Notes: generated by a model from the sequence alone, not told the origin. A DNA stretch of 64,000 nucleotides from Cryptomeria japonica (GCF_030272615.1 NC_081409.1:474418573-474482572); one strand, 5' to 3'. Numbered from the stretch's first letter, positions 1 to 11,960 are shown. Made by a program: numbers and translations.

Positions 1-1633
1 ACCTCAATGTATTTGATATAATGACACAAGGATTTCATACCTATTCATTTTTTCCATCTACACATCATTTCATCACTTCACAATTGACCTTTGACATGTT
101 GTTTGTCTAAGATTCTTTCTTTTGTCAACTCTATCTCGTCTTGATGACCACACCATTTTCTTAAACATTATTTTACTCCAAATACATTAATTCTTACATA
201 GAATCCAACATAAAAATCACTTGCTTCTCCATATTGTCAAAAATCACTGTGTTGTTTGAATACATGTTCACACCTAAAAATAAAATGCATAATAGTTTCT
301 AGCTACATTTTTTCCCTACCATATGAATGAGTTCAAAGTCCAATTAAAAAGTAATCACTTTAAAACTAACTTCCATATCCTTTTAACATGCCCATGAGTG
401 ACTCATGTATAATTTTCAACATGTAGAGGACATGTGATAGTGATAATAGTTCAAGTTGGCCAATGGCCACCAATTCATTGTGAATGATGATATTAACTTC
501 AAACATTTAGTTTTACATGTTTCTCTTTATATATATATAAACTATGATGTTTTGATTTACTTTATTTGTTATAAAAACTATGGTTTTTTTATATATATAA
601 AAGTTTAAGTTTCTTTTTATTATTTATTTATGTTATTTTAATTATACATTATACAATTTAGTTTATATATTATATGATTATTTATATAATCCTTTTATAT
701 AAACTAAAGGTTGTTTTTTTTTTAATTTTTTAATTTTTACATATTTTTAGTTTCGTTTTTCATCATTTCTTATTTTTTGTTTCAACTTCTTTGGAATATG
801 TGTGACCCCTTCTTATCCACTCCCAATCTTTTAAATCTATCTAGGTTTACAAGTTTAACCATTTTTCTCTTACAACTCTCTCATCTTGATGATGAATCAC
901 AAAGTGTGATTTAGAAAGTTGATGAAAAAATGTCCTACATAGTTGAATCTAGAAGCAAAAGATATGCAATTTTTTTTTGTTACAAAATTCACATGTTTAC
1001 ATTTTGAAAGATACATATTTGTTTAACCTTGAAATTTTTGAGTTTTTTATTTGTTCACATATATCAATTTTTCTTGCAAGCCATTTTCATTAATTTTTTA
1101 TTTTATTTTTTATATGTAAGAGATGGTTTATATTGATATAAAAGTAAGTACATCAATGCATGCTCTTGCAACAAGGGGTGCAATAGAAAGGAAGCACAAA
1201 AATGGTTTGTCACCATACAAAACATACTTAAAAATTACAATGTTAGATTTTTTTGTTCTAAAAAAACTGCTTCTCTGAGAAATTTCTATTCTAACCACAA
1301 TTTCCCCTTTTTGTGGTTAATCTGAGCAAGATTTGGTGTTTTCTAAAAGACTATTTCTTCCTCTTAGCCTCTGTCCATTCGATCTCTGATGAAGGGGATC
1401 AACTTCTACTAAGGGACCCTTCTCCCCCAAAATTGTTGTCTTTTCCTACCTAATCAAAGTGTTGCTCTTAAGGTGGAGACTATGATCCATTGCTAATCCC
1501 AAAGATACTATAGGCAAATTTGAAAATTAATAAGCCTCACCACCCTTAGGAAAATTTCTAAGATTTGAAGATGTCGTACCCACTAAAATCTGGGAAGGAA
1601 CATCCATTGAAACTATATTCAATTTCCCCCTAT
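1..1633. other. AT-rich flank with no recognisable gene
   Basis: This stretch is strongly AT-rich, with TATATATA runs near 525-600 and 640-700 and poly-T tracts near 712-725 and 968-980. I see no ORF of useful length, no LTR ends and no RNA gene. The part from about 1250 to 1633 is less AT-rich and looks different, but it has no counterpart elsewhere in the window. It ends exactly where similarity between the two gypsy LTRs begins (1634), so it is probably the flank of the gypsy array. Confidence 0.6.
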
Positions 1634-2691
1634 TGGTTCCCAAATCAACAGATCCTAAATCTTAGAGAAATAGCCATTGACTCAAATGAATAGGATTGGG
1701 TCTGGCCAATGAACAAGATTCAACATAAAGGCTATAATCTTCTACTCTTCAGGCTCTACAAGACCTAGGTGGGTATTCCTACAGAAATGTTACACAACAT
1801 TTTGGCTTTATATAAACAAACATTGCATTGTATAGAAGATGCTTTCAATGAAATTATACCAAGGAAAGTATGATGAACTACAAATTCTGGCTTGAAACTT
1901 AGCATGTATCACTTTGCCTACATTGAAATTTGGCTCTAATCTATTCTACTCCTAATACAAAAAATTTAAAAATTAAAATATAAAAGGTGAAATAAGAATG
2001 TGAGAATGACCCTGAAACTTAGAAAAATATGACCAGTGCCTATTCAAAGGGAATACAAAGTCAAACAATAGGCCTAAAGACTAACAATATCATAGTATCA
2101 ACATTAAGATCCAATACTAAACATTCAAGACTTGCTTAAAATGCTTAGATTGAGAATGCATCCACAACTTCCTCACAATATCACTTATTACAAAAATACC
2201 GCAGTATTCAAGACAAAATTTAATTCATTTCACTTGAAGTGAAACCTATCAAGGGATACACATTCTCTATTAGAGAAGACAAGTTGAACATGTAATTAAC
2301 ATAACAACTCATACAACACAATACAAGAGATATGAGAAAGCAAAATGAATGTTCTCTATATTGATTTTTAGAATAAAATTGATACATTCATGATAGATTT
2401 CTATGCTCACTAAACCTACATAAGACTAATTGTCATTGTATTGCTTCATAATTTTCCTAGTACATACTAATCAAAACTTCTAAATCCTTCTTCTTGGCCT
2501 TGAATTCTCTTTTATAAGACAAGGGAGCAAAACAAGCTTCAGGCCAAGAAGATACTTCTCATAATCTGATTGCATTACAATTCGCCCTAAGGCCTTTTGT
2601 CCTTATTACTATGCGTGCAATCTTCTATGTTGCATTGAATGTGAGGGGCTAAGAGGGCATCATCCTGGGAGCTTTGGATTGTAGGCCTACA
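1634..2691 (-). repeat. 3' LTR of Gy-A
   Basis: This is a direct repeat of 12093-13159. On the minus strand it begins TGTAGGC and ends GGAACCA, so it has TG...CA termini. Similarity to the other LTR stops sharply at 1634 and 12093. A TATA-like stretch lies near 2507-2518. A purine-rich tract adjoins the inner edge at 2692-2708. Confidence 0.8.
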
Positions 2692-2708
2692 AAAACTACC
2701 TTTTCACT
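2692..2708 (-). other. Polypurine tract of Gy-A
   Basis: On the minus strand this reads GTGAAAAGGTAGTTTT, just before the LTR start TGTAGGC. The matching site of the shared LTR (13160-13176) reads GTGAAAAGGGAGTTTT. The position and purine bias suit the plus-strand primer of reverse transcription. The Gy-A copy has one pyrimidine inside the tract. Confidence 0.5.
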
Positions 2709-2868
2709 GTTACTTTAACATCTACTCCTCTCAGGATCTTAAGTACACCTTGGCGTTTGGTAGCAGGTAACCTGGAGAATGGTCTTTGGTGATTGAGTAC
2801 TTCTATCAATCTACCTCAAAATTAGCAACCTGCACAAAATTTATAGTAACAAAATAGAAGGATTAATA

Positions 2869-5800
2869 CTAATCCTCTCCCACAAGCTGCTCTTCTTCCA
2901 AGGAGTAGTACTTTTTATGCAATGCTTCTATCTTATCCATTGGCCAAGAAAAACCCCTCAAACCCTGCAACTTATTTATTGCTTCCCTTGTTTTATGGGC
3001 TGGCACAGTTGCGGCCTCCAAAGTAAATCTATGGTACATAAAATCAACCTCCATGATCTTATCAATGATATTACAATATGATTCACTTTGAGCCAGATCA
3101 GTAGCCAAGGAAGTCAAAACTGCATTTATGGCATCTTGGAAGCCTTGCTTCCACTCCTCTAGGCCTTTGATTTGTCCTTCACCTGCCAAAATTATAGGGA
3201 TATCCCACCTTTTCAATCTTTGAAAAAGAATCAATCATTTTAACTAATGCCTTATTTTCATCCTCAACATTAGCCAATTCTTTAATCAATAAATTGTAAT
3301 TCTTCCAAGTCACCCCTACAATTTGGGGTGGAGAGGCTACATTTTTTACTGCCAGCATGACCTCTTTTAAATTCTAACTCTTTGGCATCTAGATGGTCCT
3401 AATATGCTGAAAGAATGAAAGAATTTCATCCAGCTAACTAAGGAGATATGAAGTCAAAAAATATGAGGTGTGCACCTCGCTCAATTTTTCAATAATTTTT
3501 CCTGACACCTACAAAAGTCAAGCCTTCTTGATTTCAAAATAATTATTCTCAGCTTCATCTTTGACCCTTTGCAATTCTTTATTCATCCTTTCTAACTCTT
3601 TAGGTCTGATTCCTCCTGAAGAATCTAGTGTTATTTTATTTATTTGCTCCTTTAATGTAATGTTTTCAATGAATATTTTATTGTAATTTACATTAAGAGC
3701 CACATGCATGTCCTTCAACCTTACATGTTTTTTATGAAGATCTTCTACTACTAGCTGAGCAAAATGGACTGCATGTGACATGATAGCTATGACCTCAGAT
3801 GCAGTAGTATCTTCAAGTGTCCTCACCACTACATCTCCCATGTTTTGTTGTCCACCCTACAAAACTATGGGCTTCTGAATATTTGGGGCTTTAGACCATA
3901 GAGTAAAACCCTTTAGGCTTATGCTTACCCCTAACCCATGCTCTCCAAACTCTTTGGAAAAATTGCAATCCTTCTGCTACATGATTTGATCTAACAAAAA
4001 GATTTTCTCAAAATCCCAGCCGAGAACAAGAAGCATGCCACTATTTTGAATCATCTCCCTCCCTTCTTCAGGGGTGCATCTAAAACTGTTCCTATCAAAA
4101 TTCCTAATTTCTTCATTAGATAAATTCTTTAACTTTTCTCTAAGCCAAAAGGATTTGAACTCGGGAGAGTTCATAAAATTGTCATTTGCCATGAAGTTAT
4201 TTGAAGCAATAATTGTTTCATCATCCATTTCCTGTATAGAAATTGTGCTAGGGATGATGGCCCTATCCAAATCATTGAGGACCTCGGTAGCTTTATGTTC
4301 ATGGAATGTTTCCTGTGGGGGAGAGGGTGGTGGCACATTTGTATCAAAATTTTCTTGAATATCCACAAAGTCAGATATTTTTTCTTTTCCTTTCTCAAAT
4401 TTTCTAACTTGTTGAGCAACTTGCCTAGAGGTTCTAGGAGACAATTCTTCAATTGTTACTGTATTCCCCTTCACCTTGTACACTGTAGGGACTGGGTCAA
4501 TTTTCCTTTCTTCAAATTTATCCCCTTTATCCCTAGAATCCCTTCTCACCATTTCCATTTTTATTACGTCACCTACCTTTCTCATCATGAAAGGCATCCT
4601 AGCAAAATCATTTTGAAAATCTCTATAAAAACCTTCAAAATTGGGCTCTTCCCACTTCCTTTCCCTCTAAAGCTTCTTCATAAGCTCCCATTTCTTCTTA
4701 TTCTGATCTACCTCAGTGGGGTAAGCATTTCTAATTAGATCCTCTTTTTCATCAAAAGAATGGAAATAACCCTTCTCCTTTAGCTTCTGTATCCTAAGAT
4801 CATTTATACATCCCTCGGGGTCAAAATGCCTAGCTTGGGAAACCTTTAACATGTAGTTCTTTACCAAAAAGTCTTGTACTCTCCAAGGTATCACAACCTA
4901 TAGTGAACTCTCCAAAAACATTCACCCTAGGGAGGAGTCTCCCCTTCTTATCTGTTTTAATTTTCACCCTCTCCATCGACATAATTTGACAGGTCAATTC
5001 AAGGAATGTTGTCCTGGGAGAGACAAAAAGTGGGAAAACATGGGGTGATTTCTCCCACCCGTAGACCGTGATGATTGTGCAGTTGCCATACAAGAAGAAA
5101 TCTCCAAAATTATGGATGAAGGACCCCTCTGGATATATCATCCCTTCAGCCCTACAACTTCTTAGCCTCATAATTTAATGATATTCTTAGGTAGCCTTGG
5201 TAACTTAACCCCAAGCCTTGATAATACTTTCCTGACAAAATGATCAAAGAAAACACAGTAATTACCAAACCTGGACCCTTTATCCCACACTTGATCCCAC
5301 CTTTGTACTGGCCATGGAAGACTTGTGTGTGGGTTATTTGTCTTTACCATTAATTCTGGATCCTAGTAAGCCCTATTTTGATAAAGAATCAAATGGCACA
5401 ATAAAGAAAAATGTTTGAAATCCAACTTCTCATCTTTATTATGTGCTCCCATTAGGCATGAAGCTTGTCATGAGTAATAGCCACAAAATCATATAGCTCA
5501 TTTATTGAGGGGTGTTGAATATTGATGACAATCATCATGAAATCTATGGGCATTTGATTAATCCCACAATCTACACCGAAGACCTATCCTAATGCATAGT
5601 AGGTATTAACAAAATAAGGTTCAAATCATTCTAATCTGAAAGGCTCATTTTTTAGATGGCAGGACATAATTTTGTTACATTTTGAAAATTTTCCTCATGA
5701 AATGAGGGATAAGGTCCTTTCTATACCTCTCTTTCTTATATTGATAATCCCTTTGTAGATTTCCTTTGTTGATGCCCTTGAGGGAAAACCCATCCAGACC

Positions 5801-6795
5801 AAAACATTCAACAATGGCCCTATGTGATATGTCTAATAGGATATAGCCCTCTATAGTTCTTATAGTCTAGCTTGGGGAATCATAAGCACTGGCTATCTCT
5901 CTTATCAACATAGGCTTGGCAAAAATATTTGGCACTACTAACTTTCCCAAATTCAGTGTCTAAGGATTGGAAACTGGAATAGGCTTGCCTCTGTTGCCAT
6001 GAAAGGAATAAAATATATCCCACTCCCTTTCCTTTGTGAATGTATCTTTTCATGTGCCTCCTTATCATTAAAGGCAATTTTGATGCTATCATTCATGGAG
6101 GACCCCTCAAACAATTCTAACAGATCCTGATGAAGGCTTCTTGTTTGTCTAGTTGGCCTCTTTGTAACTTCTTCTAATTTTTGTTCAACTTCGTGTTGCA
6201 ATTCTTCTGCAATCATTGCAAGAGCAAGAGGGGTAGTAGGCACTACTGTTGGTTTCTCTACCTGGGCTGATGATTCTCCTTTAGAAGTTTGTCTAGGCCA
6301 CCTTGTAGCCTTGGGAGCTGACTTTTTTGTAGCAGCAATATATTTAGTCTTCTCTTGAGGAATTGGGGATTCCTCTATAGGAAGGTTGGCTGCAGTAGGG
6401 GCATTTTCTACAAGAGGAGGGGTTTCGGTGGAGCGTTCTTCAAAGGAGGCTTTTGGGAAACTCTTCTCATCTTCTGCATTTTTTCCTAGCTTTAGGAGGG
6501 GGGCAGGTTCATCTCAAGACTCACTATCTAAAACAATAGTGACAGACTTCCAAATTGTCTTTCTTTTCTTCTTTGAGGCATTTTCCTTTGGAGGGGAGCT
6601 TACTTCAGCCTCCTCAAACATTTCCGGGATAGTTTGAGGGTTTAGCTCTGTAGCGGAAGCACTCTCAATTGCTAGCATGGGCAGAATTACATCAATGGGG
6701 ACAATGTGAGTAATTTCTAGCATTACAGAACTAGCACTAGTCTCAGGGACACTTTTAGCAGTGGGAGTAGTAGAATCTTTAGCAGGGAAAGCCAT
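2869..6795 (-). pseudogene. Gy-A 3' accessory ORF, broken
   Basis: This is a long reading frame behind pol, now broken by stops and at least four frame changes. It starts at ATG 6793-6795. The N-terminal part (6795-6514) is rich in Ser, Pro and Lys, ending in a KKKRK cluster. A middle part (about 6243-4830) includes a stretch whose Gy-B counterpart reads AIIECFGLDG. A Pro/Glu-rich part (4597-3977) follows, then a probable coiled coil (3841-3518), and a C-terminal segment ending at 2869. The whole arrangement recurs in Gy-B at 13373-17189, so it belongs to the element and is not chance. No enzyme motif is visible. Extra ORFs downstream of pol are known in Tat-lineage gypsy elements; the function of this one is unknown. 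About 130 bases near 5665-5795 are absent from Gy-B. Confidence 0.6.
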
Positions 6796-7264
6796 TTTAA
6801 CACTTAAATAAAAAGAGACCTTGGAAAATCAGACGCAGATGCAAACCCTATAGACTCCAAGGTACAAACAAAGAGCTCTTTGTATTCACAACTATATCAC
6901 CCTAGCAATACACAAGGATGGTGAGATAATCAACTTACTAGTTTCATTTTTTTAAATTGCTAGAGGGAGCACTGGTTTGCTGAAGCTTCCTCTTCTTCTC
7001 ACTCTGGAATGCTCTGAATTATCTTTTGGATGTAAGGTATGGGAGAAAACCGATGAATTTCTCTTCTATGGCATTGCCATTAATTCATCTGTGTCGAGTA
7101 GAGTTAGTCATTGGCATCAGATTTGAATTTCATCCATTGATTAGAAGATGAATGCTCAAGATTGTTCTTTGACAACTCTCAAATGAGGACATGGCATTGA
7201 TAAGACTCTCCTGGCCACTTTAGAATTTGTCAAAAATTACATCATTTGAGCTACTTTTACCATC
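6796..7264 (-). other. Spacer between hairpin array and 3' ORF, Gy-A
   Basis: This is non-coding sequence upstream of the 3' ORF start. About 260 bases (roughly 6929-7190) are missing from the same place in Gy-B, where the flanking words run straight on. It is therefore either an insertion in Gy-A or a deletion in Gy-B. I see no gene in it. Confidence 0.5.
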
Positions 7265-8236
7265 CTATGATTCTTACCATCTCTACAGGATAAGCCTTCC
7301 TTAGATCCCTCTTGTATTCTTATCCCACACCATCTTTTACTATCTTAGCTATCCCTGTGGGATAAGGTTTCTATGTATTTACTTTGCCTTTTTTATCCCG
7401 CGGAATCCAGGAGCATCTCTTTCACCTTCATGGGATAAGGATTTTCTATCTTTCCTTTGTCGACACTTATCCCTTCTTATCCCACAGCACATCAGTCATC
7501 TTTGTTTTTCCTCATGGGATAAATCTCTGAGCATGTCTTCTAAGAATCTCCTTATCCCGCATTGCTTGTAGTTCTTTATTTGTTTGTTACTTGAAAGTGC
7601 TTTTCCTTGTGTGTTCACTCCAAGCAAGATAAGTCTTTTAAGCTAGTTTTCTCTTATCCTGCGGCCCATCTCTTGTCCCCATAGGAACACGCAGGATAAG
7701 AGATCCTCTTGATTTTGGCTTGTAACACTTATCCTGCGACTCCATTTGAATAGGCAAAATTCCTTGCAGGATAAGCCTTTTAAGAATCCTTTGATAATTC
7801 CTCATCCCACAGGACCACTTTGATGGCTTGGAGACCTTGTGGGATAACATTTCCTTTGTGTATTTGAGTTATTTCTTATCCCACAGACACATCTCAATGT
7901 CCCTAAGACATTGCGAGATAAGCCTTTCTTCAATGTTCCTTATCTTCCCTTATCCCTCATGGTCATAGTCCATACTAAAAACTATTGCCGCCCTTGTGAA
8001 TGCTTTTGATCCCATGCAATCCTTTTGTTGTTATAAAGTATCTGTGGAATAAGGATTCCTTTGTATCTGCCTTAGACTTCTTATCCCTTAGTACTCTACT
8101 ATTTCTTCAAATGTGCCATGGGATAACATATCTCCTTGAGTAATTATACCCCCTTATACTGTGGGGCTGAGACCTTTCGCTAAAATGCTCGTGGGGTAAC
8201 TTTCTTCATATTTCCTTTGACATGCTTATCCCACAC
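7265..8236. repeat. Array of CTTATCC / GGATAAG hairpin units, Gy-A
   Basis: About two dozen copies of a roughly 10-base word occur in about 1 kb, in both orientations: CTTATCCCRC and its complement GYGGGATAAG. They alternate so that many pairs form hairpins. The clearest is 7651-7663 with 7690-7702, two perfect 13-base arms around a 26-base loop. Another is 7728-7737 with 7766-7775, perfect 10-base arms. The sequence between the words is not repetitive, so this is not a simple satellite. The array lies between the pol end and the 3' ORF, and recurs in Gy-B at 17405-18357. The role is unknown. Confidence 0.8.
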
Positions 8237-8740
8237 AACAACAACACTAAGGCAGACACTTAAGTGGATCTTTTGAGCATGTGGAAATTAGCCATGGGTG
8301 AACTAATCATGTGTGGGGACCTTCCTAGGGGATTTTAAAACCTCTGTCACAGGGATAACACAACACTTAGGGATATAATAAAAATTAAAAGAACCGCTAT
8401 GATCAGTGATTCCTAATGTGCGAGGCTGGTGAACAAATGATAGAAAGGCCTCCCAACCATGACATAAAACCAGGTGACCAGTGAACACAAGTAAACTATA
8501 AAATAGAACATGGCCCGAGAGAACAAAGGGAAAATGCAGTAGGGCAAAAACCCTTTAAAAACCTAAACCCTAGGGACTAAGAATAATAGGCAAGGCACAA
8601 TAAAAAGCTAATTTTTATCACTTCTATCAGTGGCTCTAGCTTTGAAACATTTGAACCGCTAGTTCAAAGTGAGGATATAGATCTCTAGGACAATAGACCA
8701 ATCAAAAAACTTTGGAAAATTTACAAATTTCTAATCTAAC
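8237..8740 (-). other. Non-coding stretch just after pol, Gy-A
   Basis: This lies between the integrase stop (8741-8743) and the hairpin array. It has counterparts at 18358-18842 in Gy-B and, in part, at 29525-29822 in Gy-C, with conserved words such as AACCCTAGGGA. No ORF or motif is recognised. Confidence 0.6.
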
Positions 8741-9187
8741 CTATATACAAACCCTATACCTACTATGCATGGAAAAACAATCAAGCAATTTTTTTTTAAG
8801 GAACTGTCCATGCACTGGCAGTTCCTGCATCTCACCATTCATATCTGTGAGGAAATATGAATCCTCACCCTTTTTCTCAGCAACAACAAAGGGACCCAAC
8901 CATAGGGCTTCAAACTTGCCATGCTTGCCCTTATCCTGAGCTCTATCATTCCAAAGCAACACCAAATCATTTATTTCAAATTTTCTTTCTGATGCTTTCT
9001 TATCAAATAGGTACTTAATTTTTTGTTGCAGCTTTAGGTTCCTCCTATGAGCATGCTTTCTGACCTCATCAAGTTCTGCAAATTGTTCCATCCTCTCCTC
9101 CATTGGCTCTAGAATAAACTTATATACTGGCAAGTAGTTTCTCATTGGCAGTTTGACGTGTGCACCATATACTAACTCAAATGGAGA
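8741..9187 (-). pseudogene. Gy-A integrase C-terminal end
   Basis: The minus-strand reading has the plant gypsy integrase signature SPFELVYG, a long charged helix (EERMEQFAELDEVRKHAHRR), then the tail motif KHGKFEALWLGPFVV, which matches the GPY/F-type module near the end of gypsy integrases. It ends with the same RVCI and stop as Gy-C. The open frame continues to 9277, but similarity to Gy-C stops at about 9187, where a plus-strand gag segment begins. The zinc-binding and D-D-E core domains are absent. This is a remnant with no activity expected. Confidence 0.8.
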
Positions 9188-10475
9188 TATACATATTGAT
9201 TTCATTGGGATCATAGGTTTCCCAAATCTAGTAAGCAATAAATTAAGGGATGCACTGCCTAAATTCTTGGTAAACAATGCAATCTCAGGGGAAGCTCATC
9301 TTAGAACATTCCAAAATGTAATGGATAATTTTGAAGTAGAAAGTGAAGATGTTTTCATGAAAATTTTTATGTAATCTTTAACTGATGATGGTAGAGTATG
9401 GTACAAAAGTTTGTGTGACTTATCTGTCAGATCATTCCAAGATTCTAAAAGAATGTTTACAGATTAGTATGGTGATCATTCAGACCACAAGTTTTCTTTG
9501 CATGAGATAACAAGTATTAGAAAGAACCAGAATGAGGATGTTGCATGTTTCAATAATAGGTTCATCAAAATAGTGAACAAAATTCCTCTTAGTCTGAAAC
9601 CAAATGACAATATGAATTTAGTATTCTATTTTGATGCTTTTGAACCTAAAATAGGGTATCAGTTGAGGTCAAATAACCCTCCAACTTTGAGAGTTGCTTT
9701 TAAAATTTCTCAAACCATAGAAACCAATAGGAAAGCCTTAGGAAAAACATCAAGAAGAGATGATGTTAGGATTTTGCAGAGTCCCAAAGGACACCACAAC
9801 AAAGCACCTAAAGAGGAGGATAACTTGGACAAAGCTATGAGTGCCTAAAAATATTTAAGCTACAAAGTGGCCAAAAATGAGAAGGGTATGTCTCATGACA
9901 AACCTAATTTTCAAAGGCATGATAGACCCAAGCTTCATGATATGCCCTATAATACAAACTAGAAAGATGGATGACCTGTAGTTGTAAATTAGAAGCTTGC
10001 AAACAAAGAAATGTCAGACCCATTGAAAATACCAATTTCTCATCTTGTAGAAGATAGCCCATGGTGTATGGCATGTAATTTTCCACATACACAAGCCCAA
10101 TTTGTAGTAGCAAAAGCCATGGAAGAAGTGAAGATGTCTATGCTAGGTGCATGGAAGATGGATTCACTAATCACATGTTGAATATGATTTATTTCCGAGC
10201 TGATAATAAGTTTGAGTGTTCAACCTCTGAAGAAAATAAAGTAGAAATAGATGTGGATATTTAGAGACTATGGAGTAGCAGCCATCATCATGAAGTGTTT
10301 TCTGATGAAGAAAATAAAGACGATTACAGTGGTAATGCATCTAATCATCAATATAAAAGCATCAACCCAAGGAGACCTTTTGAAGAAGAAATCCAAAGAA
10401 TAACTGTGGCTATTGTCACCCAAATTAAGAGTGGGTACAATTTGAGGCTGAGGGGTTCTTTGCCCAAGGAACCTG
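9188..10475 (+). pseudogene. Inverted gag block inside Gy-A
   Basis: This plus-strand segment encodes the central and C-terminal gag, although the rest of the element runs on the minus strand. It shows the retrotransposon gag core (HLRTFQNVMDNFE, ESEDVFMKIFMQSLTDD, then a W-Y pair), followed by a stretch near identical to Gy-C at 35086-35349. Next comes the zinc-knuckle-like CMACNFPHTQAQ near 10055-10090, and finally KSGYNLRLRGSL near 10430-10465, which matches the gag-protease linker of Gy-C at about 34390-34430. Several stops interrupt it. The order inside the block is normal; only its orientation is reversed. Confidence 0.75.
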
Positions 10476-10522
10476 ATGTTGTTGATGGTGTTGTTGTTGT
10501 TGTTGTTTTTTTTGTTGTTGTT

Positions 10523-10560
<38 letters not shown>
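10476..10560. repeat. (GTT)n / (CAA)n microsatellite
   Basis: This is a nearly pure GTT tract of about 85 bases with a T-run interruption near 10507-10513. On the minus strand, the coding strand of the adjoining gag N-terminal part, it could encode poly-Gln, poly-Asn or poly-Thr, depending on frame. It sits exactly at one end of the inverted gag block. Confidence 0.85.
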
Positions 10561-11500
10561 AGGGGTATCTGATATTGTTGTTGGTATTGTCCTGCCATTT
10601 GCTATTGAAATTGTAGGAACTATAAATACTACTAGTAAGAATTATTTCCTCCCATTTGGTTATTATTCTGATATGTTGGTGGGGAAGGATACTATGGAGA
10701 AAAGAGATAGTGTGGAGGTGGTGGGCCAAACATCTGACCTGACATGTTGCATTGACTTTGTGCACCATAATGATGTTGTCAAGTTCCATGTTGTTGACTA
10801 GTACTTGTTTGACCAGTGTTTCTATTTTGGATAGTAGAAGGAGGTACACTTATGCTTGTGAAAATAGAGGATAGACTAGGCATTCCAGTTGTCCATGCAT
10901 ACGACATTGGTACAGTACTAGAAAATTTTCTTGGGTATTAACATGGGTAGTAATTGTTGCACGTGTTGGAACAACACTCACAATAGGGATTTGGGCAGTA
11001 GTACTTGTAACAGTAGGAATTGAGGCATTAATGGTATTCACATGGGAAGACACAGATGCATAAGTAACTAACAGGCAACTGGTTTTACTAGGGACACTAG
11101 ATGTCTGACCTGACATCCCATGGCAATGGATTTTCATAGACTATTGAATGGCCAAATTTAACACTTCTTGTGCCATCATATCCCTTTCTCTTCTTACTTG
11201 TTCCAGCTGCCTTTGCATCTCTTCTGTTGATCTTCCAATTGCATTTCCTAAGGTAGAAAATATATTAGACTTAGTGACTTGAGTTTGAAAATGATTTTGT
11301 GCTGATGAAAAGCTCATAGAAACAGGGGTAGATATAGTGATATATGGACCAAAGTTACCTTGTGCACTAGCTAACTGATCAACATACCTAGTTCCATACT
11401 CTCTTTGTAACCTAACCCTTTCAAATTCTTCATGCACCTTATTATACGCATCTTGATCCTGAGTAGGACCTTCACAGTAGGGATTATGTAGGTTTTTAGC
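10561..11500 (-). pseudogene. Gy-A gag N-terminal part
   Basis: The minus-strand reading contains a charged, probably coiled-coil stretch (ERVRLQREYG; STEEMQRQLEQVRRERDMM) at 11437-11144, an in-frame TAG at 11141-11143, then a Ser/Thr/Val-rich stretch down to about 10850. Gy-C repeats the same order at about 35520-36063, including the TAG at the same place. Together with the inverted block, this would make up gag. A Gln/Asn-rich region follows towards the microsatellite. The start codon is not clear. Confidence 0.65.
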
Positions 11501-11780
11501 TATATTTGGGAAAGATTCTCTCTTGAAAGGGAATCATCACTACTAGTATCCTCTACCTTGTAAGTAGATCTATATGTGTCACTATAGTAATTTTCTGAAA
11601 CACCTTTCCCTTTTAACTCAATATGCAATTGATTCAGTTCCTCTATCCTAAAAATAAGAGTATTAAGGTTAACACCAACTAATGATTGAGAGAAAACAAT
11701 TTGAGGAATACCTTTGTCCTTGACAATCCACCTTTGTTGGTTGTAGACTTGTTGCCCTTTCTTCTCCCTTGATCAACTGC

Positions 11781-11880
11781 TTTATATGATCTAAGCTCAA
11801 TGTCTGATGCATCTAACCTTGCAATGCATCTTTATATGATCTAAGCTCAATGTCTGATGCATCTAACCTTGCAGTGTGTT
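11781..11880. repeat. 50-bp tandem duplication in the leader
   Basis: Two nearly identical copies begin TTTATATGATCTAAGCTCAA at 11781 and 11831. They appear to be a recent local duplication, because the copies are more alike than the element's own LTRs. Confidence 0.9.
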
Positions 11881-11960
11881 CACTCCTCCTTGTAATAGTA
11901 TTTGTCACCTTTTTGCTTCTCATGAGAGCTTTTGAAGCTATGAACAAGCTTTCTTCTTTT

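Noticed and set aside
1250-1633. Possible further LTR sequence or gene fragment beside Gy-A
   Set aside because: No match to the shared LTR's leader side and no stable frame. I kept it as flank.
4074-4738. Plus-strand ORFs opposite the gypsy 3' ORF
   Set aside because: Composition mirrors the minus-strand frame. The minus strand is conserved in motif order with Gy-B and agrees with element direction.
7265-8236. CRISPR-like array
   Set aside because: The repeated word is about 10 bases, alternates in orientation and has irregular spacing. The setting is a plant retrotransposon.
9153-9374. ORF joining integrase antisense to gag
   Set aside because: It crosses the junction at about 9187. Only the gag part after 9188 matches Gy-C gag.
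10295-10801. Plus-strand ORF with a long poly-Val run
   Set aside because: The run is the GTT microsatellite read in one frame, and the ORF crosses the junction between inverted gag and gag N-terminus. It is not a gene.
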